Below, in pieces: positions 26,070 through 34,865 of a stretch of DNA of 64,000 bases. Position 1 is the stretch's first letter. The number at the start of each line of letters is the position of its first letter. The notes beneath the pieces were generated by a model. That model made no database searches. It was not told the DNA's origin and saw only the letters and a program-made list of their open reading frames with translations. This stretch comes from Fuscovulum blasticum DSM 2131 (GTDB taxonomy: Bacteria > Pseudomonadota > Alphaproteobacteria > Rhodobacterales > Rhodobacteraceae). The position numbers were made by a program, and so were the translations under genes. The stretch lies in the NCBI RefSeq assembly GCF_003034965.1, contig NZ_PZKE01000009.1:95935-159934 (forward strand). Reading direction: 5' to 3'.

Positions 26070-27230
26070 TTACGCCGGAAGCCCGGCTTCCAGCCGGTCC
26101 AGCAGCGCGGCCAACATGGCATCGCAGCGGGCAAGCTGTTCGACGGTGACGAATTCATCGGGCTTGTGGCCCTGCGCCATGCTGCCGGGGCCGCAGATCA
26201 CGGTGGGCACGCCCAGCCGGGCGTCGAACAGGCCGCCTTCGGTGCCGAAGGCCACCTTGATGGTGCCGTTCGCCCCGGTCAGCGACTGCACGAAGCGCAC
26301 CACGGCGGCATCGGTGGGGGTGCCAAGGCCGGGGTAATCCCACAGGCGTTCGACGCGGATTTCGGCTTCGGGAAAGCTGTCGCGCAGGGGGACGACAATC
26401 GCTTCGGCCCCGGCGCGAAGTTCGTCGATCAGCGCCGCCACATCTACGCCCGCCAGCGAACGTATCTCGAAATCGACCACCGCGCTGTTCGGCACGATGT
26501 TGACCTGCACGCCGCCCGACATCTTGCCGGCGTGAAGGGTGGTATAGGGCACGTCATAATCACCGTCGAACGGGCCTTCGGCGGCCACGCGGGCCTGAAC
26601 GGCGCGGATAACGCCGATGAAATCGGCCGCCAGATGCAGCGCGTTCAGCGCCAGCGGGGCCAGCGCGGAATGACCTTCGCGCCCGATGCAGGTGGCGCGC
26701 AGGGCGACCTTGCCCTTGTGGCCGGTGGCAACCTGCATCCCGGTGGGTTCGCCCACGATGCACATGGCGGGGCGGACCGGCGCGCCTTGCAGCAGATCAA
26801 CCAGCGAGCGCACGCCCATGCAGCCGATTTCCTCATCATAAGACAGCGCCAGATGCAGCGGCACCTTCAGCGGGCGCTTCGCGGCGGCCAGCGTGGCGGC
26901 GATGGTGCTGGCGACAAAGCCCTTCATGTCGGTGGTGCCCCGGCCGTAAAGGCGGCCGCCGTCTTCGGTCAGGGCAAAGGGCGGGCGGGTCCAGGTCTGG
27001 CCTTCCACCGGCACCACATCGGTATGGCCCGAGAGCATGACACCGCCCCGGTCCTGCGGGCCGACCGTGGCCCAGAGGTTGGCCTTGCCCCCCGTGGCAT
27101 CGGGCACCAGCCGGGCCGCGATGCCCGCTTCGGCCAGAAGCCCCGCCACATAATCCATCAGCGCCCGGTTGGGATTGGCGCTGACGGTATCGAAGGCGAT
27201 CAGCCGTTCAAGGATGGCACGGGTCTGCAT
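26070..27230 (-). CDS. argE: Acetylornithine deacetylase
   Basis: A 386-residue M20 metallopeptidase of the ArgE branch, which removes acetate from N-acetylornithine in arginine synthesis. Metal and catalytic residues are visible: SGHTDVVPVEG near residue 73, YGRGTTDMKG near 103, the Glu pair in YDEEIGCMG near 135, GEPTGM near 160 and GHKPDEFV near 350. The start at 27230 (MQTRAILERL) opens a 138-bp divergent region with the first secreted protein gene. Related deacylases such as DapE are less likely because of the DEEIGCMG and C-terminal motifs. Confidence 0.88.
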   Translation of the reverse strand: MQTRAILERLIAFDTVSANPNRALMDYVAGLLAEAGIAARLVPDATGGKANLWATVGPQDRGGVMLSGHTDVVPVEGQTWTRPPFALTEDGGRLYGRGTTDMKGFVASTIAATLAAAKRPLKVPLHLALSYDEEIGCMGVRSLVDLLQGAPVRPAMCIVGEPTGMQVATGHKGKVALRATCIGREGHSALAPLALNALHLAADFIGVIRAVQARVAAEGPFDGDYDVPYTTLHAGKMSGGVQVNIVPNSAVVDFEIRSLAGVDVAALIDELRAGAEAIVVPLRDSFPEAEIRVERLWDYPGLGTPTDAAVVRFVQSLTGANGTIKVAFGTEGGLFDARLGVPTVICGPGSMAQGHKPDEFVTVEQLARCDAMLAALLDRLEAGLPA

Positions 27231-27368
27231 GGGCACGGTTCCTGAGCTTCTGCTCCCCGTGCTAACGCGAAGCCGCGCCGCGCGAAAGGGCCGGGGCGGA
27301 AAGTCCTGACTGGCAGGCCGGCGGCAGACTTGGCATTGTGGCGCCAACCCCAGCCGCCCGAGACCGAG

Positions 27369-28076
27369 ATGAACCCTTCGCTTGCGCTGATCGCCGCCCT
27401 TGCCGTTGCCGCCCTGCCCCCGGCCGCCCAGGCCGAGGAGGCGGCGACCGGCAAGGTGGGCACGCTGAACCTGGCGGCCCGGCTTTACGCCCATGCGCTG
27501 GCCACCGACGATGCGCTGGCGGCAGTCACGGCGTTCCGGCTGGCCAGCGGTGTGGCGCTGCGGCAGGCCGACGGCTGGAACCGAACCACCGAAGCCGCGA
27601 CCGGGGCCGAGCTGCCGGGCGAACCGGCGCCTGCCGACACGGCGCAAGCGGGGACGGACGCGGCACGGGGCTTTTCCGCGCTGGCGCTGATCACCGGGCA
27701 GGCGGCAGAATCGACCCGCGAAATCGCGGCGGGCGATGACGAGCTGGCGCTGATGGTCGAGGATGCCGTGGCCGATACCGCGCGCGGCCGGATCGGCGGC
27801 GCGAATCAGGCGGTGGCGACCCTGGCGCCCGGCAAGAAGGACATCTGGGAAATCCCCTTCGCCGGGCAGGAACAGGCCGAGATCGGCATCTTTGGCGATG
27901 GCAGCGGCGGGCTGGGCTGGATGGTGGCCGATGCGAAGGGCGTGCCGGTCTGCGTTGACCCCTATTCGGACCAGCCGCTTTACTGCAGCTTCACCCCGGC
28001 CGAGAACGCCTTTTACACCGTCACCGTGATCAGCCGCGCCGATGTGGACGGGCAGTATCTGCTGGCCACCAACTGA
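27369..28076 (+). CDS. Secreted protein, Cys-pair/TN-end family, paralogue 1
   Basis: A 235-residue protein with a cleavable signal peptide (LIAALAVAALPPAAQA, residues 7-22). A short helical region follows (LAARLYAHALATDDALAAVTA is the family hallmark). The C-terminal beta-rich domain (about 140-235) has IWEIPFAGQEQAEIGIFGDG, a Cys pair in PVCVD...LYCSFTP, and the end GQYLLATN. Genes at 28208 and 36392 encode paralogues with the same plan. The C-terminal domain resembles PPC (pre-peptidase C-terminal) domains; this is inference. It likely acts outside the cytoplasm with the proteases encoded next to it. Confidence 0.7.
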   Translation: MNPSLALIAALAVAALPPAAQAEEAATGKVGTLNLAARLYAHALATDDALAAVTAFRLASGVALRQADGWNRTTEAATGAELPGEPAPADTAQAGTDAARGFSALALITGQAAESTREIAAGDDELALMVEDAVADTARGRIGGANQAVATLAPGKKDIWEIPFAGQEQAEIGIFGDGSGGLGWMVADAKGVPVCVDPYSDQPLYCSFTPAENAFYTVTVISRADVDGQYLLATN

Positions 28077-28102
28077 CCCCGGTTTCGGGCCGCCCGGCCC
28101 GG

Positions 28103-28119
28103 ATGACGATATTTGTCAC
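28103..28119. promoter_or_regulatory. Shared 17-bp palindrome, site 1
   Basis: ATGACGATATTTGTCAC lies 89-105 bp upstream of the second secreted protein gene. It matches the sites at 32762 and 36299 to the consensus ATGACNNNATTTGTCAY. Flanks CCGG and CCC are shared with site 2. Candidate binding site for the response regulator encoded at 34142. Confidence 0.65.
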
Positions 28120-28207
28120 CCGTTGCCCGCTTTTCAAACGCATATCCGGCTGTCACATTCCCTGCAGGCAGCCCTTCCGCCAAGGTATTTCACCACAGGA
28201 CAGAACC

Positions 28208-29029
28208 ATGAAACTCAAAGCCCTTTCCCTGACGCTGGCCACCACCGCGCTGGTGGCGCTGGCCCTTCCTTCGCTGGCCGAGGACAAGGCCGGAACCAAT
28301 GTCAGCGCCGAAGGCACCGGCAGCGCCGGCGCGACGGCGACCCTGTCGATGGCGCATGAGCTTTACGCGCTTGGCGTTGCCTCGGGCGATGCGCTGACCG
28401 TGCTGACGGCGGCCAAGCTGGCGGCGCAGTCGGAAGGCACCCCGCAAGAGCCGGCGGCCCTTGATCCCGCCGAATTCGAAGGCACCACGCTGGAAACCTT
28501 CCGCGCGCGGAAAGCGGCGCCGGCCGCCCCCGCGGCCCCCGCGCCGATGATGAACGAGGGCGAACCGCGCCCCGCCGGCAAGGCAACGCTGCTGACATCG
28601 GCCGGCGGGGATGAGGACGATGGCGCCGCCAAGGCCCCCGTCACCGCCGCCGAGATGTTCGCCAAGGCCAAGGAACTGGCCGGTGATGACGAGGGGCTGC
28701 TGGGCCTGATCGCGGATGCCGAGGCCGAAGGTTCGCGCGGGCGCATCGGCGGCGCGGTGACCTGGGGCTCGGCCCTGCCCAAGGGCCAGATCGACGTGTG
28801 GGAAGTGCCGTTCTATGGCAATTCCTATGCCGAGGTCGCGGTGGTGGGCGATGGCGACGCGAATCTGGACATGGTCGTCACCGACCAGAACGGCAACGTG
28901 ATCTGCTATGATGTCAGTCCGTCGGACCAGGTTTATTGCGATTTCGTGCCCGCCTGGGACGGCTATTTCTACATCACGGTCGAAAACGCCGGCCGGGCGC
29001 GCAACAGCTATTACCTGATGACGAACTGA
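28208..29029 (+). CDS. Secreted protein, Cys-pair/TN-end family, paralogue 2
   Basis: A 273-residue exported protein: signal peptide residues 1-24 (ALVALALPSLA), helical hallmark HELYALGVASGDALTVLTAA near residue 50, a Pro/Ala-rich low-complexity linker (APAAPAAPAPMM, about 103-114), then a beta-rich domain. This has VWEVPFYGNSYAEVAVVGDG, a Cys pair (VICYD, VYCDFVP) and ends NSYYLMTN. Plan and C-terminus match the proteins at 27369 and 36392. A palindromic site lies upstream and a strong terminator follows the stop, so it is monocistronic or the end of a unit with paralogue 1. Function unknown. Confidence 0.72.
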   Translation: MKLKALSLTLATTALVALALPSLAEDKAGTNVSAEGTGSAGATATLSMAHELYALGVASGDALTVLTAAKLAAQSEGTPQEPAALDPAEFEGTTLETFRARKAAPAAPAAPAPMMNEGEPRPAGKATLLTSAGGDEDDGAAKAPVTAAEMFAKAKELAGDDEGLLGLIADAEAEGSRGRIGGAVTWGSALPKGQIDVWEVPFYGNSYAEVAVVGDGDANLDMVVTDQNGNVICYDVSPSDQVYCDFVPAWDGYFYITVENAGRARNSYYLMTN

Positions 29030-29057
29030 GCCCGCCCGGGCCAGCGCGGAACAGTCG

Positions 29058-29088
29058 AAAGGGCGCCGGGGGTTCCGGCGCCCTTTTC
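29058..29088. terminator. Bidirectional terminator
   Basis: A 12-bp perfect stem (AAAGGGCGCCGG / CCGGCGCCCTTT) with a 5-nt loop and TTTT on the plus strand. It lies between the convergent secreted-protein gene and thioesterase gene, with A-tract and T-tract on opposite sides so that it can serve both. Confidence 0.85.
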
Positions 29089-29099
29089 GTTGCGGCGGA

Positions 29100-29540
29100 T
29101 CAGCCGGCGTCGGTCTGGCGCAGGGTCATCTGGGTCTGGATCACCATCGCGGCGGGCTTGCCGTCGCCGCGCAGGATGGTGGTCTGCCAGATCGTGGTCT
29201 TGCGGCCACGATGCAGGGGCACGGCGATGGCCGTCACCGTATCGCCCGGCAGGACGGGCCGGAAGAAGTTGGTCTTGCTTTCCAGCGTCGTCGTGCCTTC
29301 GCCCGGACCAAGATGGACGAAAGATCCGGTGCCGGCCAGATTGTCGGCCAGCGACATGATCGCCCCGCCATGCAGCACGCCGTTGCGGTTGATCAGCTCG
29401 GGGGTGACGGTCATCTGGCCCTCGATCCGGTCCGGCGTGGCATGGGTGATGCGCAGCCCAAGGTGGCGGGCATAAGGCGGCTGGTCCTGCGCCACGGGGT
29501 GGATCGTCGGCGCCGTGGCCGGGTCGTCTTGGGGGATCAT
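29100..29540 (-). CDS. PaaI-type hotdog thioesterase
   Basis: A 146-residue single hotdog-fold acyl-CoA thioesterase of the PaaI/YbdB group. The motif RNGVLHGGAIMSLADN (about residues 51-66) holds the catalytic Asn/His/Gly region, and TTLESKTNFFRPV follows. The start at 29540 has GCGGAAGG upstream on the minus strand. A terminator separates it from the protease operon upstream, so it is probably not part of that system despite its location. Confidence 0.82.
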   Translation of the reverse strand: MIPQDDPATAPTIHPVAQDQPPYARHLGLRITHATPDRIEGQMTVTPELINRNGVLHGGAIMSLADNLAGTGSFVHLGPGEGTTTLESKTNFFRPVLPGDTVTAIAVPLHRGRKTTIWQTTILRGDGKPAAMVIQTQMTLRQTDAG

Positions 29541-29585
29541 CGCGCTGCCTTCCGCTGTTCGGACGGCCAAGGTGGCCAAAAGCGA

Positions 29586-29622
29586 ACGGCCCTGCAAGGC
29601 GGAACCCGCCGGGCAGGGCCGT
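29586..29622 (-). terminator. Terminator of the caspase/serine protease operon
   Basis: An outer 10-bp perfect stem (ACGGCCCTGC / GCAGGGCCGT) encloses an inner GGCGG/CCGCC hairpin. On the minus strand it is followed by TCGCTTTTGG. It sits 20 bp after the serine protease stop. Confidence 0.7.
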
Positions 29623-29642
29623 GGACGGCGCGACGCCAGCCG

Positions 29643-30710
29643 TCAGGGGTTGGCGGCAATCACCTCGTTCAGCCAGGGCACGAAGCGCGAGATGTTGGTA
29701 TAGGCCGAGAACATCGCCGTTTCCTCGCACCCCTTGCCCGACGAGGCCGACAGGCCCCAGCTTACGATGCCGGCCTGGATATAGCTGCCGTCTTCCAGCG
29801 GCACGACCAGCGGACCGCCGCTGTCGCCGTTGCAACTGGTCTTGCCGCCTTCAAAGGTGCCCGAGCAGATCATGTTCTCGCTGATCGGCTTCGGGGCGCG
29901 CTGGACAAGCTGGTCCCACAGGGCATAGGCGTCGTCCTCGCGCACCGACAGCACCTGCACGGCATAGGAAAAGCCGGCCGCCGCCTCTTCGGCGCGGGCT
30001 TCCATCATGGCGGTGTTGCACATTTCGCGGTCCAGCATCTGGATCTGCGCCTCGCGCAGGTCGGCGGAGGGGCGGCCGCCGTTCTGAAGGCCCCAGCCGG
30101 TGACCACGGTGGTGACGCCCGGCTTGGCCAGAATGTCGCCGAAGGCCGCGTCCGGCACCTGCACGGTTCGGTAGGGCACGTTCGGCTTGCGCGACAGCTT
30201 GATGAGCGCGATGTCGTAATCGAAATCGGTCGAGGTATAGGACGGGTGGCGATAGATCGCCTCGACCGGGATGGTATCGCCCGAGCCGTCCAGCTTGTTG
30301 GTGCCGGCGACGATGCTGATTTCCTGGGGTTTCAGGTCAAACTCGACGCCCTGGTCATCCATCATGTGCACGCAATGGGCGGCGGTCAGCACCCATTCAT
30401 CCATGACCAGAGAGCCGCCGCAGAACTGGCTGTCGGTGGACACCGGCATTCCGCCCACGGTCAGCGCCACCTGCCAGGGCCATTCGCCCTGATCGGCCAG
30501 CTCACCGCCGATGACCTTGCCACCCGCCGCCTCGGGTTCGGCGGCGTCGCGCCTGGCCTTGTCGCCCGAGGCGGCGAAGGCGAAGGGCGAACTGTCCTGC
30601 GCCTTGGTGCCGCCCTTGTGGAAGGGGGCGGCGTCCTGCGCCAGCGCGGCGCCCGCCGTGCCGGCGGCAAGCAGGGCCAGCAGAACGGGCTTGAGGGAAA
30701 CGGCTTTCAT
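29643..30710 (-). CDS. Exported trypsin-fold serine protease (zymogen form)
   Basis: A 355-residue S1A peptidase. Signal peptide 1-24 (LLAAGTAGAALAQ) and a propeptide to Lys65 are followed by VIGGELADQGEWPWQ, the classic new N-terminus after activation cleavage. The triad is His112 (LTAAHC), Asp166 (DYDIALIKL) and Ser297 (CNGDSGGPL). The residue at the base of the S1 pocket (six before Ser297) is Thr291, not the Asp of trypsin, so Lys/Arg preference should not be assumed. It is encoded 26 bp downstream of a caspase-like gene on the same strand, then a terminator. Secreted or periplasmic. Confidence 0.88.
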   Translation of the reverse strand: MKAVSLKPVLLALLAAGTAGAALAQDAAPFHKGGTKAQDSSPFAFAASGDKARRDAAEPEAAGGKVIGGELADQGEWPWQVALTVGGMPVSTDSQFCGGSLVMDEWVLTAAHCVHMMDDQGVEFDLKPQEISIVAGTNKLDGSGDTIPVEAIYRHPSYTSTDFDYDIALIKLSRKPNVPYRTVQVPDAAFGDILAKPGVTTVVTGWGLQNGGRPSADLREAQIQMLDREMCNTAMMEARAEEAAAGFSYAVQVLSVREDDAYALWDQLVQRAPKPISENMICSGTFEGGKTSCNGDSGGPLVVPLEDGSYIQAGIVSWGLSASSGKGCEETAMFSAYTNISRFVPWLNEVIAANP

Positions 30711-30736
30711 GTCAACGCTCCATCGCAATCGGCGGG

Positions 30737-32701
30737 TCAGGGTGACCCGGGTTTCAGGCGCACAAGCTGACGGATCATTGTCAGCGCGGCGGGTTTGGTC
30801 GAGAAGCCGCGCATCGCGGTTTCCTCCGGGTCGGTCATGCGGCCTTCCAGCCAAAGCGCCATCGGGTCCGAGGCACTGGCAAAGTCGCGCGTCATGCCGG
30901 GGCTGGCAAGGCGGGTCAGGTCAACGCGCCGTCCGCTGCCCTCATCCATCGGCACGGCCAGAACCCAGATCTCCTCAAGCCCGGCGGTGGCGGTGGCTTC
31001 GATCTGCAGGCCGATCCGCGCGCTTTCGCCGGGGGCCAGCCGGTTGACGGTGTTCCGCTGCGGCCAGATCGGCTGCACCTCGAAATCGGCGGCCATGTAC
31101 AGAACGCTGATGTCCTGCATCTTGCCCGAGGTGTTGGTGACGGTCAGCCAGAGCTGGTCACAGGGGGCCACGCCCTGTGCGGGGTCGGCAGGGGCAGCGG
31201 GGCCGGGGGGGCCGCAGGCATCATCCGTTACAGGGGCGGGGCGGCGTTCGATGCCCAGCGTCACCGGCGCCTTGCCAGTCAGGCTGCGGCCTGTGGCGCC
31301 GGCCAGCGTCTCGCGCAGGCGCAGGGCGTGGGCGGCCAGTTCCAGCGCGCGGTCCAGCGCCTGCGCAGCGGTTTCATCCGCCAGCCTTGTGACGCGCGGG
31401 GTTGATCCCGGACCCTCCGGGTCAAGCACGCCATCGCCGCGCGCCAGCGCCACCGTGCCATCAACCAGGATCGGCACAAGATCGGGCGCGCCGGTGCCGG
31501 GGGCGGGTAGGGCGGCTTCCCAGGTGGCATAATCCTGCCCGTCATCCGGGGCGGCCCGCACCGGCGCGGCCAGCGACAGGGGCGCGGCGGGGGGCGCGGC
31601 AATCACCTCGGCCCAGACGGCCCCGGCGGGCAGGTCGCCCGGCAGCGCGGTATCGCGCAAGCCGGCCTTGCCGGCGGTGACGGTGGCCAGCGGTTCGCCC
31701 CCGGCACCCGCCGCGTAAAGCGCCAGTTCGGCGCCTTCGGCCAGACCCTGCAACAGCCCGGCCTGAACCTTGCCATCCTTGACGGCAAAGCGCGCCTCGG
31801 CCGCGCCGGTGCCGAAGACCTGCGCGGTCAGAAGCGGGCCTTCGCCTTCGGGCACCTGCCGGGCGGGGCCCTGCACCATGGCATCGGCGGCGGCGGCCAG
31901 CACCTGCGCCCAGCTTGCCTGCGGCGCGGCGGCCAGAACCTGCGCCATCCGCAGGGTGAATTCGCCGTGCCATTCGTCGGTGCCCGGCAAGGGATATTCA
32001 AACGACCGTTCGTCCGACTGCGAGGAATAGAGGAAGACATAATCCCCCGTCAGTTCCAGCGGGGCGGTGGCGGGGGCCGAAGCCGCATCTTCGGGGATAC
32101 CCAGCGTTTCGGGGGCCAGCACCCGCGCCACGCCCTGCCCGCCCACCGCGCGGAAGCCGGTGGCCGAATGGCAGGCGTCGATCAGCCCGACAAGCTGCAC
32201 GCCCCGGCCCAGCATCCCTTGCGCCCATTCCTGCAATTCGTCGTCGATCAGCGCGTTTTCCACGCCGCCGACCGCGCCCTTCCACCCCGCCGCATCGGCG
32301 GGCAGCAGGATTTCGTCATATCCGCCGCCTTCATCGCCCGAGGCATCGGGCGCCTGCGCGCCATGGCCCGAGAAATAGAACAGCACCGTATCGCCGGGCT
32401 GCGCGGCGGCCGCGGTGGCCTGCATCGCGGCCAGAATACCGGCGCGGGTGGGGTCGCCCGTCGCCGCCCCTGCGGGCAGGCCGTCCCGGTCTGAGGTCAG
32501 GATCATCATGTGATCCGCCGCCACCCCGCGCGCGGCCAGCGTTTCGGCCATCAGCCGCACGTCATTGGCGGGGCCCTTCAGATCGGCGTCCAGCACCAGA
32601 TAATCGGACACACCGACCAGAACCGCCCGCACCTCGGCCATGGCCGGGGCCGCCGCCAGCAGCGCGGCCGAAGACAGGGCATATGCAAGGGCGTGTTTCA
32701 T
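30737..32701 (-). CDS. Exported caspase-like (C14) peptidase 1
   Basis: A 654-residue protein with signal peptide (LAAAPAMA, cleavage near residue 22) and a caspase p20-like domain, about 24-245: AVLVGVSDY, LKGPANDVRLM, catalytic His113 in YFSGHGAQAP and Cys177 in IDACHSATG. The rest has Ala/Gly-rich beta-like repeats and a C-terminal module (LWLTVTNTSGKMQDISVLYM then IWPQRNTVNRLAPGE) resembling DUF4384-type domains. An exported caspase is uncommon; most prokaryotic ones are cytoplasmic. It leads the operon with the trypsin-fold protease and has palindrome site 2 upstream. Cleavage specificity unknown. Confidence 0.85.
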   Translation of the reverse strand: MKHALAYALSSAALLAAAPAMAEVRAVLVGVSDYLVLDADLKGPANDVRLMAETLAARGVAADHMMILTSDRDGLPAGAATGDPTRAGILAAMQATAAAAQPGDTVLFYFSGHGAQAPDASGDEGGGYDEILLPADAAGWKGAVGGVENALIDDELQEWAQGMLGRGVQLVGLIDACHSATGFRAVGGQGVARVLAPETLGIPEDAASAPATAPLELTGDYVFLYSSQSDERSFEYPLPGTDEWHGEFTLRMAQVLAAAPQASWAQVLAAAADAMVQGPARQVPEGEGPLLTAQVFGTGAAEARFAVKDGKVQAGLLQGLAEGAELALYAAGAGGEPLATVTAGKAGLRDTALPGDLPAGAVWAEVIAAPPAAPLSLAAPVRAAPDDGQDYATWEAALPAPGTGAPDLVPILVDGTVALARGDGVLDPEGPGSTPRVTRLADETAAQALDRALELAAHALRLRETLAGATGRSLTGKAPVTLGIERRPAPVTDDACGPPGPAAPADPAQGVAPCDQLWLTVTNTSGKMQDISVLYMAADFEVQPIWPQRNTVNRLAPGESARIGLQIEATATAGLEEIWVLAVPMDEGSGRRVDLTRLASPGMTRDFASASDPMALWLEGRMTDPEETAMRGFSTKPAALTMIRQLVRLKPGSP

Positions 32702-32761
32702 GCGGACAAGATTAACGTTGGCCCGGCACCGCACAAGTCTGCTGCGCCGCACCAAGGCCGG

Positions 32762-32778
32762 ATGACGGCATTTGTCAC
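32762..32778. promoter_or_regulatory. Shared 17-bp palindrome, site 2
   Basis: ATGACGGCATTTGTCAC lies 61-77 bp upstream of caspase gene 1 and overlaps the stop codon of the sensor kinase gene. It shares the CCGG and CCC flanks with site 1: 21 of 23 positions are identical over the extended match. Confidence 0.65.
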
Positions 32779-34145
32779 CCCGCGACGCCGCCTTCGCCCG
32801 GCGCGCGGGGAAAGGCGATTTCCACCGTCAGCCCCTGCCCCACGGCGGGCAGCGACAGCCGCGCGCCGTGGCGCAGCGCGATGGCCCGCACCAGCGCCAG
32901 CCCCAGCCCGTGCCCCTGGATGCCGCGCGCGCGGTCCCGCTCGGCCCGGGTGAAGCGGTCGAAGGCGGCGTCCTTCAGCCCGTCCGGCAGGCCGGGGCCG
33001 GTGTCGATCACCCGCAGAAGGGCGGGATCGCCCGCCGCAAGCTGAAGCTCCAGCCGGTCACCGGCGCTACAATACTTGATCGCATTGTCCAGAAGGTTGG
33101 CCAGCATCTGCGCCAGAAGGTTGCGGTCGCCCAGCACCTGCACGCCGGGGGCCACCTGCAGGCCGACCTGCAGGCCCTTGTCCTCGGCCAGCGGTTCGTA
33201 CAGCTCCCATACCTCTTGCGCGACGGTGGACAGGTCCACCGGCACCAGCCCGCCGCCCTGGCCCTGGTCGGCCTCGGCCCGGCTGATGTCGAGCAGCGAA
33301 TCGAACACCCGGATCGCCTGCCGCATCTCGGCGCGCAGGTCGGCGGCCAGATCATCCTGCCCTTCGACGCGCGACAGTTTCTGCAACATGCGGTTCAGCG
33401 GCGTGCGCATTTCATGCGCGATGGTATCTGACAGGCGGTGCGTGGCGCGGTTCAGGTTGGAAATCCGGTCCAGCATGGCATGGACATGGGTTTCCAGCAG
33501 GCCGAATTCATCGCCGCTGCGCGGGCCGGTCAGGCGGGCATCCAGATCGCCCGCCGCCACCCGGTCGGCCAGCGCGTTCAGCCGGCCGATGCGCCCCATC
33601 ACCCAGCGGGCCGCCAGCCAGCCCACCCCGGCCCCGGCCAGAAGCAGGGCCGCCAGCAGCCCCAGCATCCCGCGTTGCAGCGCCGCCAGCGTGGCATCGA
33701 CCGGGGCCAGGCTGCGGCCAACCAGCAGGGGAAAGCCGCCCGGAAGATCGCGCGCCACCACCAGCCAGCGTGCGCCGTCCAGCGCCACCTCTTGCGCGGG
33801 GTCGATGGTGAACCCCTGCCCCTGCGCCACCAGCCCTTCGGGCCAATCGGCCCGCGTGCCGGCCAGCACCTTGCCCTGCCGGTCAAGCAGCACCAGCATC
33901 TCGCCCCCCGGCGCGGCGGCGCGGTAGGCGATGGCTTCGCGCAGGGCGATGATGCGGCGCTGGTCATAAAGCGCGGCCAGACCGTCCAGATCGGCGGCCA
34001 GCAGCGTGCGCTGCGCCTGCATCAGCCGGGTTTCCACCAGCCGGTATTGCAGCCCCATGGCCAGCAGCGCCAGCAGCGCCACCGCCGCCGCCATGACCGC
34101 CGCCAGCCGCAGCGTGGCGCGGGCACGCAGGGGGGCTTCGCTCAC
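32775..34145 (-). CDS. Sensor histidine kinase
   Basis: A 456-residue inner-membrane kinase. The first helix is at about 12-32 and the second at about 160-180, bounding a 125-residue periplasmic sensor, then HAMP (ARWVMGRIGRLNALADRV). The H box is DTIAHEMRTPLNRML with the phospho-His near residue 243, the N box LLDNAIKYC, and the G boxes DTGPGLPDG and GHGLGLAL. The gene overlaps the response regulator stop by 4 bp. The sensor region matches no domain I recognise. Position suggests it senses envelope conditions and controls the surrounding proteases. Confidence 0.9.
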   Translation of the reverse strand: MSEAPLRARATLRLAAVMAAAVALLALLAMGLQYRLVETRLMQAQRTLLAADLDGLAALYDQRRIIALREAIAYRAAAPGGEMLVLLDRQGKVLAGTRADWPEGLVAQGQGFTIDPAQEVALDGARWLVVARDLPGGFPLLVGRSLAPVDATLAALQRGMLGLLAALLLAGAGVGWLAARWVMGRIGRLNALADRVAAGDLDARLTGPRSGDEFGLLETHVHAMLDRISNLNRATHRLSDTIAHEMRTPLNRMLQKLSRVEGQDDLAADLRAEMRQAIRVFDSLLDISRAEADQGQGGGLVPVDLSTVAQEVWELYEPLAEDKGLQVGLQVAPGVQVLGDRNLLAQMLANLLDNAIKYCSAGDRLELQLAAGDPALLRVIDTGPGLPDGLKDAAFDRFTRAERDRARGIQGHGLGLALVRAIALRHGARLSLPAVGQGLTVEIAFPRAPGEGGVAG

Positions 34146-34834
34146 CCTGCCGCCCCGAGGGGGGCGAAGATGTATCCTTCGCCGCGCGCGGTCTGGATGG
34201 CGGGGCTGCCCGCCTCTTCCAGCTTGCGGCGCAACCGGCCGACGTGAACGTCCACCACATTGGTGCCCGGATCGAAATGCAGATTCCAGACGTTTTCGAG
34301 AAGCTGCATCCGGGTGACGATCTGCCCGGCATTGCGGGCGAAATAGGTGATCAGCTCAAATTCCTTGGGGCTGACCGGCACATGGCTGCGCTTCACATGC
34401 ACGGTGCGGGCCTTCATGCGGATTTCCAGATCGCCGAAAGCCAGCAGGTCATTGTCCAGCACCTGCATGGTGCCCCGGCGCAGCAGCGCCCGCAGCCGGG
34501 CGCGCAATTCGCTGGGCTCAAAGGGTTTCGGCAGATAGTCATCCGCCCCTTTCTCAAGCCCCTCGACCCGTTCGGCGGCGCGACCCAGCGCCGACAGCAC
34601 CAGGATCAGCGCGCGGCTGCCGGCGGTGCGGATGCGCGCCATCGCCGCCACCCCGTCGCCGCCCGGCAGCATCCGGTCCAGCACGATCACGCGGTAATCG
34701 CCCGCGCCCGCCTCGGCGATGCCGTCGTCCAGCGTGGCGCGGTGATGCGCCTCGCAGCCCAGTTCTGCCACCACCTCGGCCACGGCGGCGGCGGTTTCGG
34801 CATCGTCTTCGATGATCAGGATACGGTCCTGCAT
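34142..34834 (-). CDS. OmpR-family response regulator
   Basis: A 230-residue regulator: receiver domain 1-118 with acidic pair Asp10/Asp11, phospho-acceptor Asp53 (VLDRMLPGG), and Lys in YLPKPFEP. The winged-helix output, about 130-225, contains SPKEFELITYFARNAG and TNVVDVHVGRLRRKLE. It is co-transcribed with the sensor kinase (4-bp overlap) and lies 31 bp after the HtrA-like protease gene. The repeated palindrome in this locus is its most likely binding site, though OmpR-type proteins more often bind direct repeats. Confidence 0.92.
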   Translation of the reverse strand: MQDRILIIEDDAETAAAVAEVVAELGCEAHHRATLDDGIAEAGAGDYRVIVLDRMLPGGDGVAAMARIRTAGSRALILVLSALGRAAERVEGLEKGADDYLPKPFEPSELRARLRALLRRGTMQVLDNDLLAFGDLEIRMKARTVHVKRSHVPVSPKEFELITYFARNAGQIVTRMQLLENVWNLHFDPGTNVVDVHVGRLRRKLEEAGSPAIQTARGEGYIFAPLGAAG

Positions 34835-34865
34835 GGGTTTTCCTGCCCGGTTTGCGGCGAAAGGA

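Noticed and set aside
29100..29540. Thioesterase as a member of the protease system
   Set aside because: It lies inside the region but is bounded by strong terminators on both sides, has no export signal and belongs to a common metabolic family.
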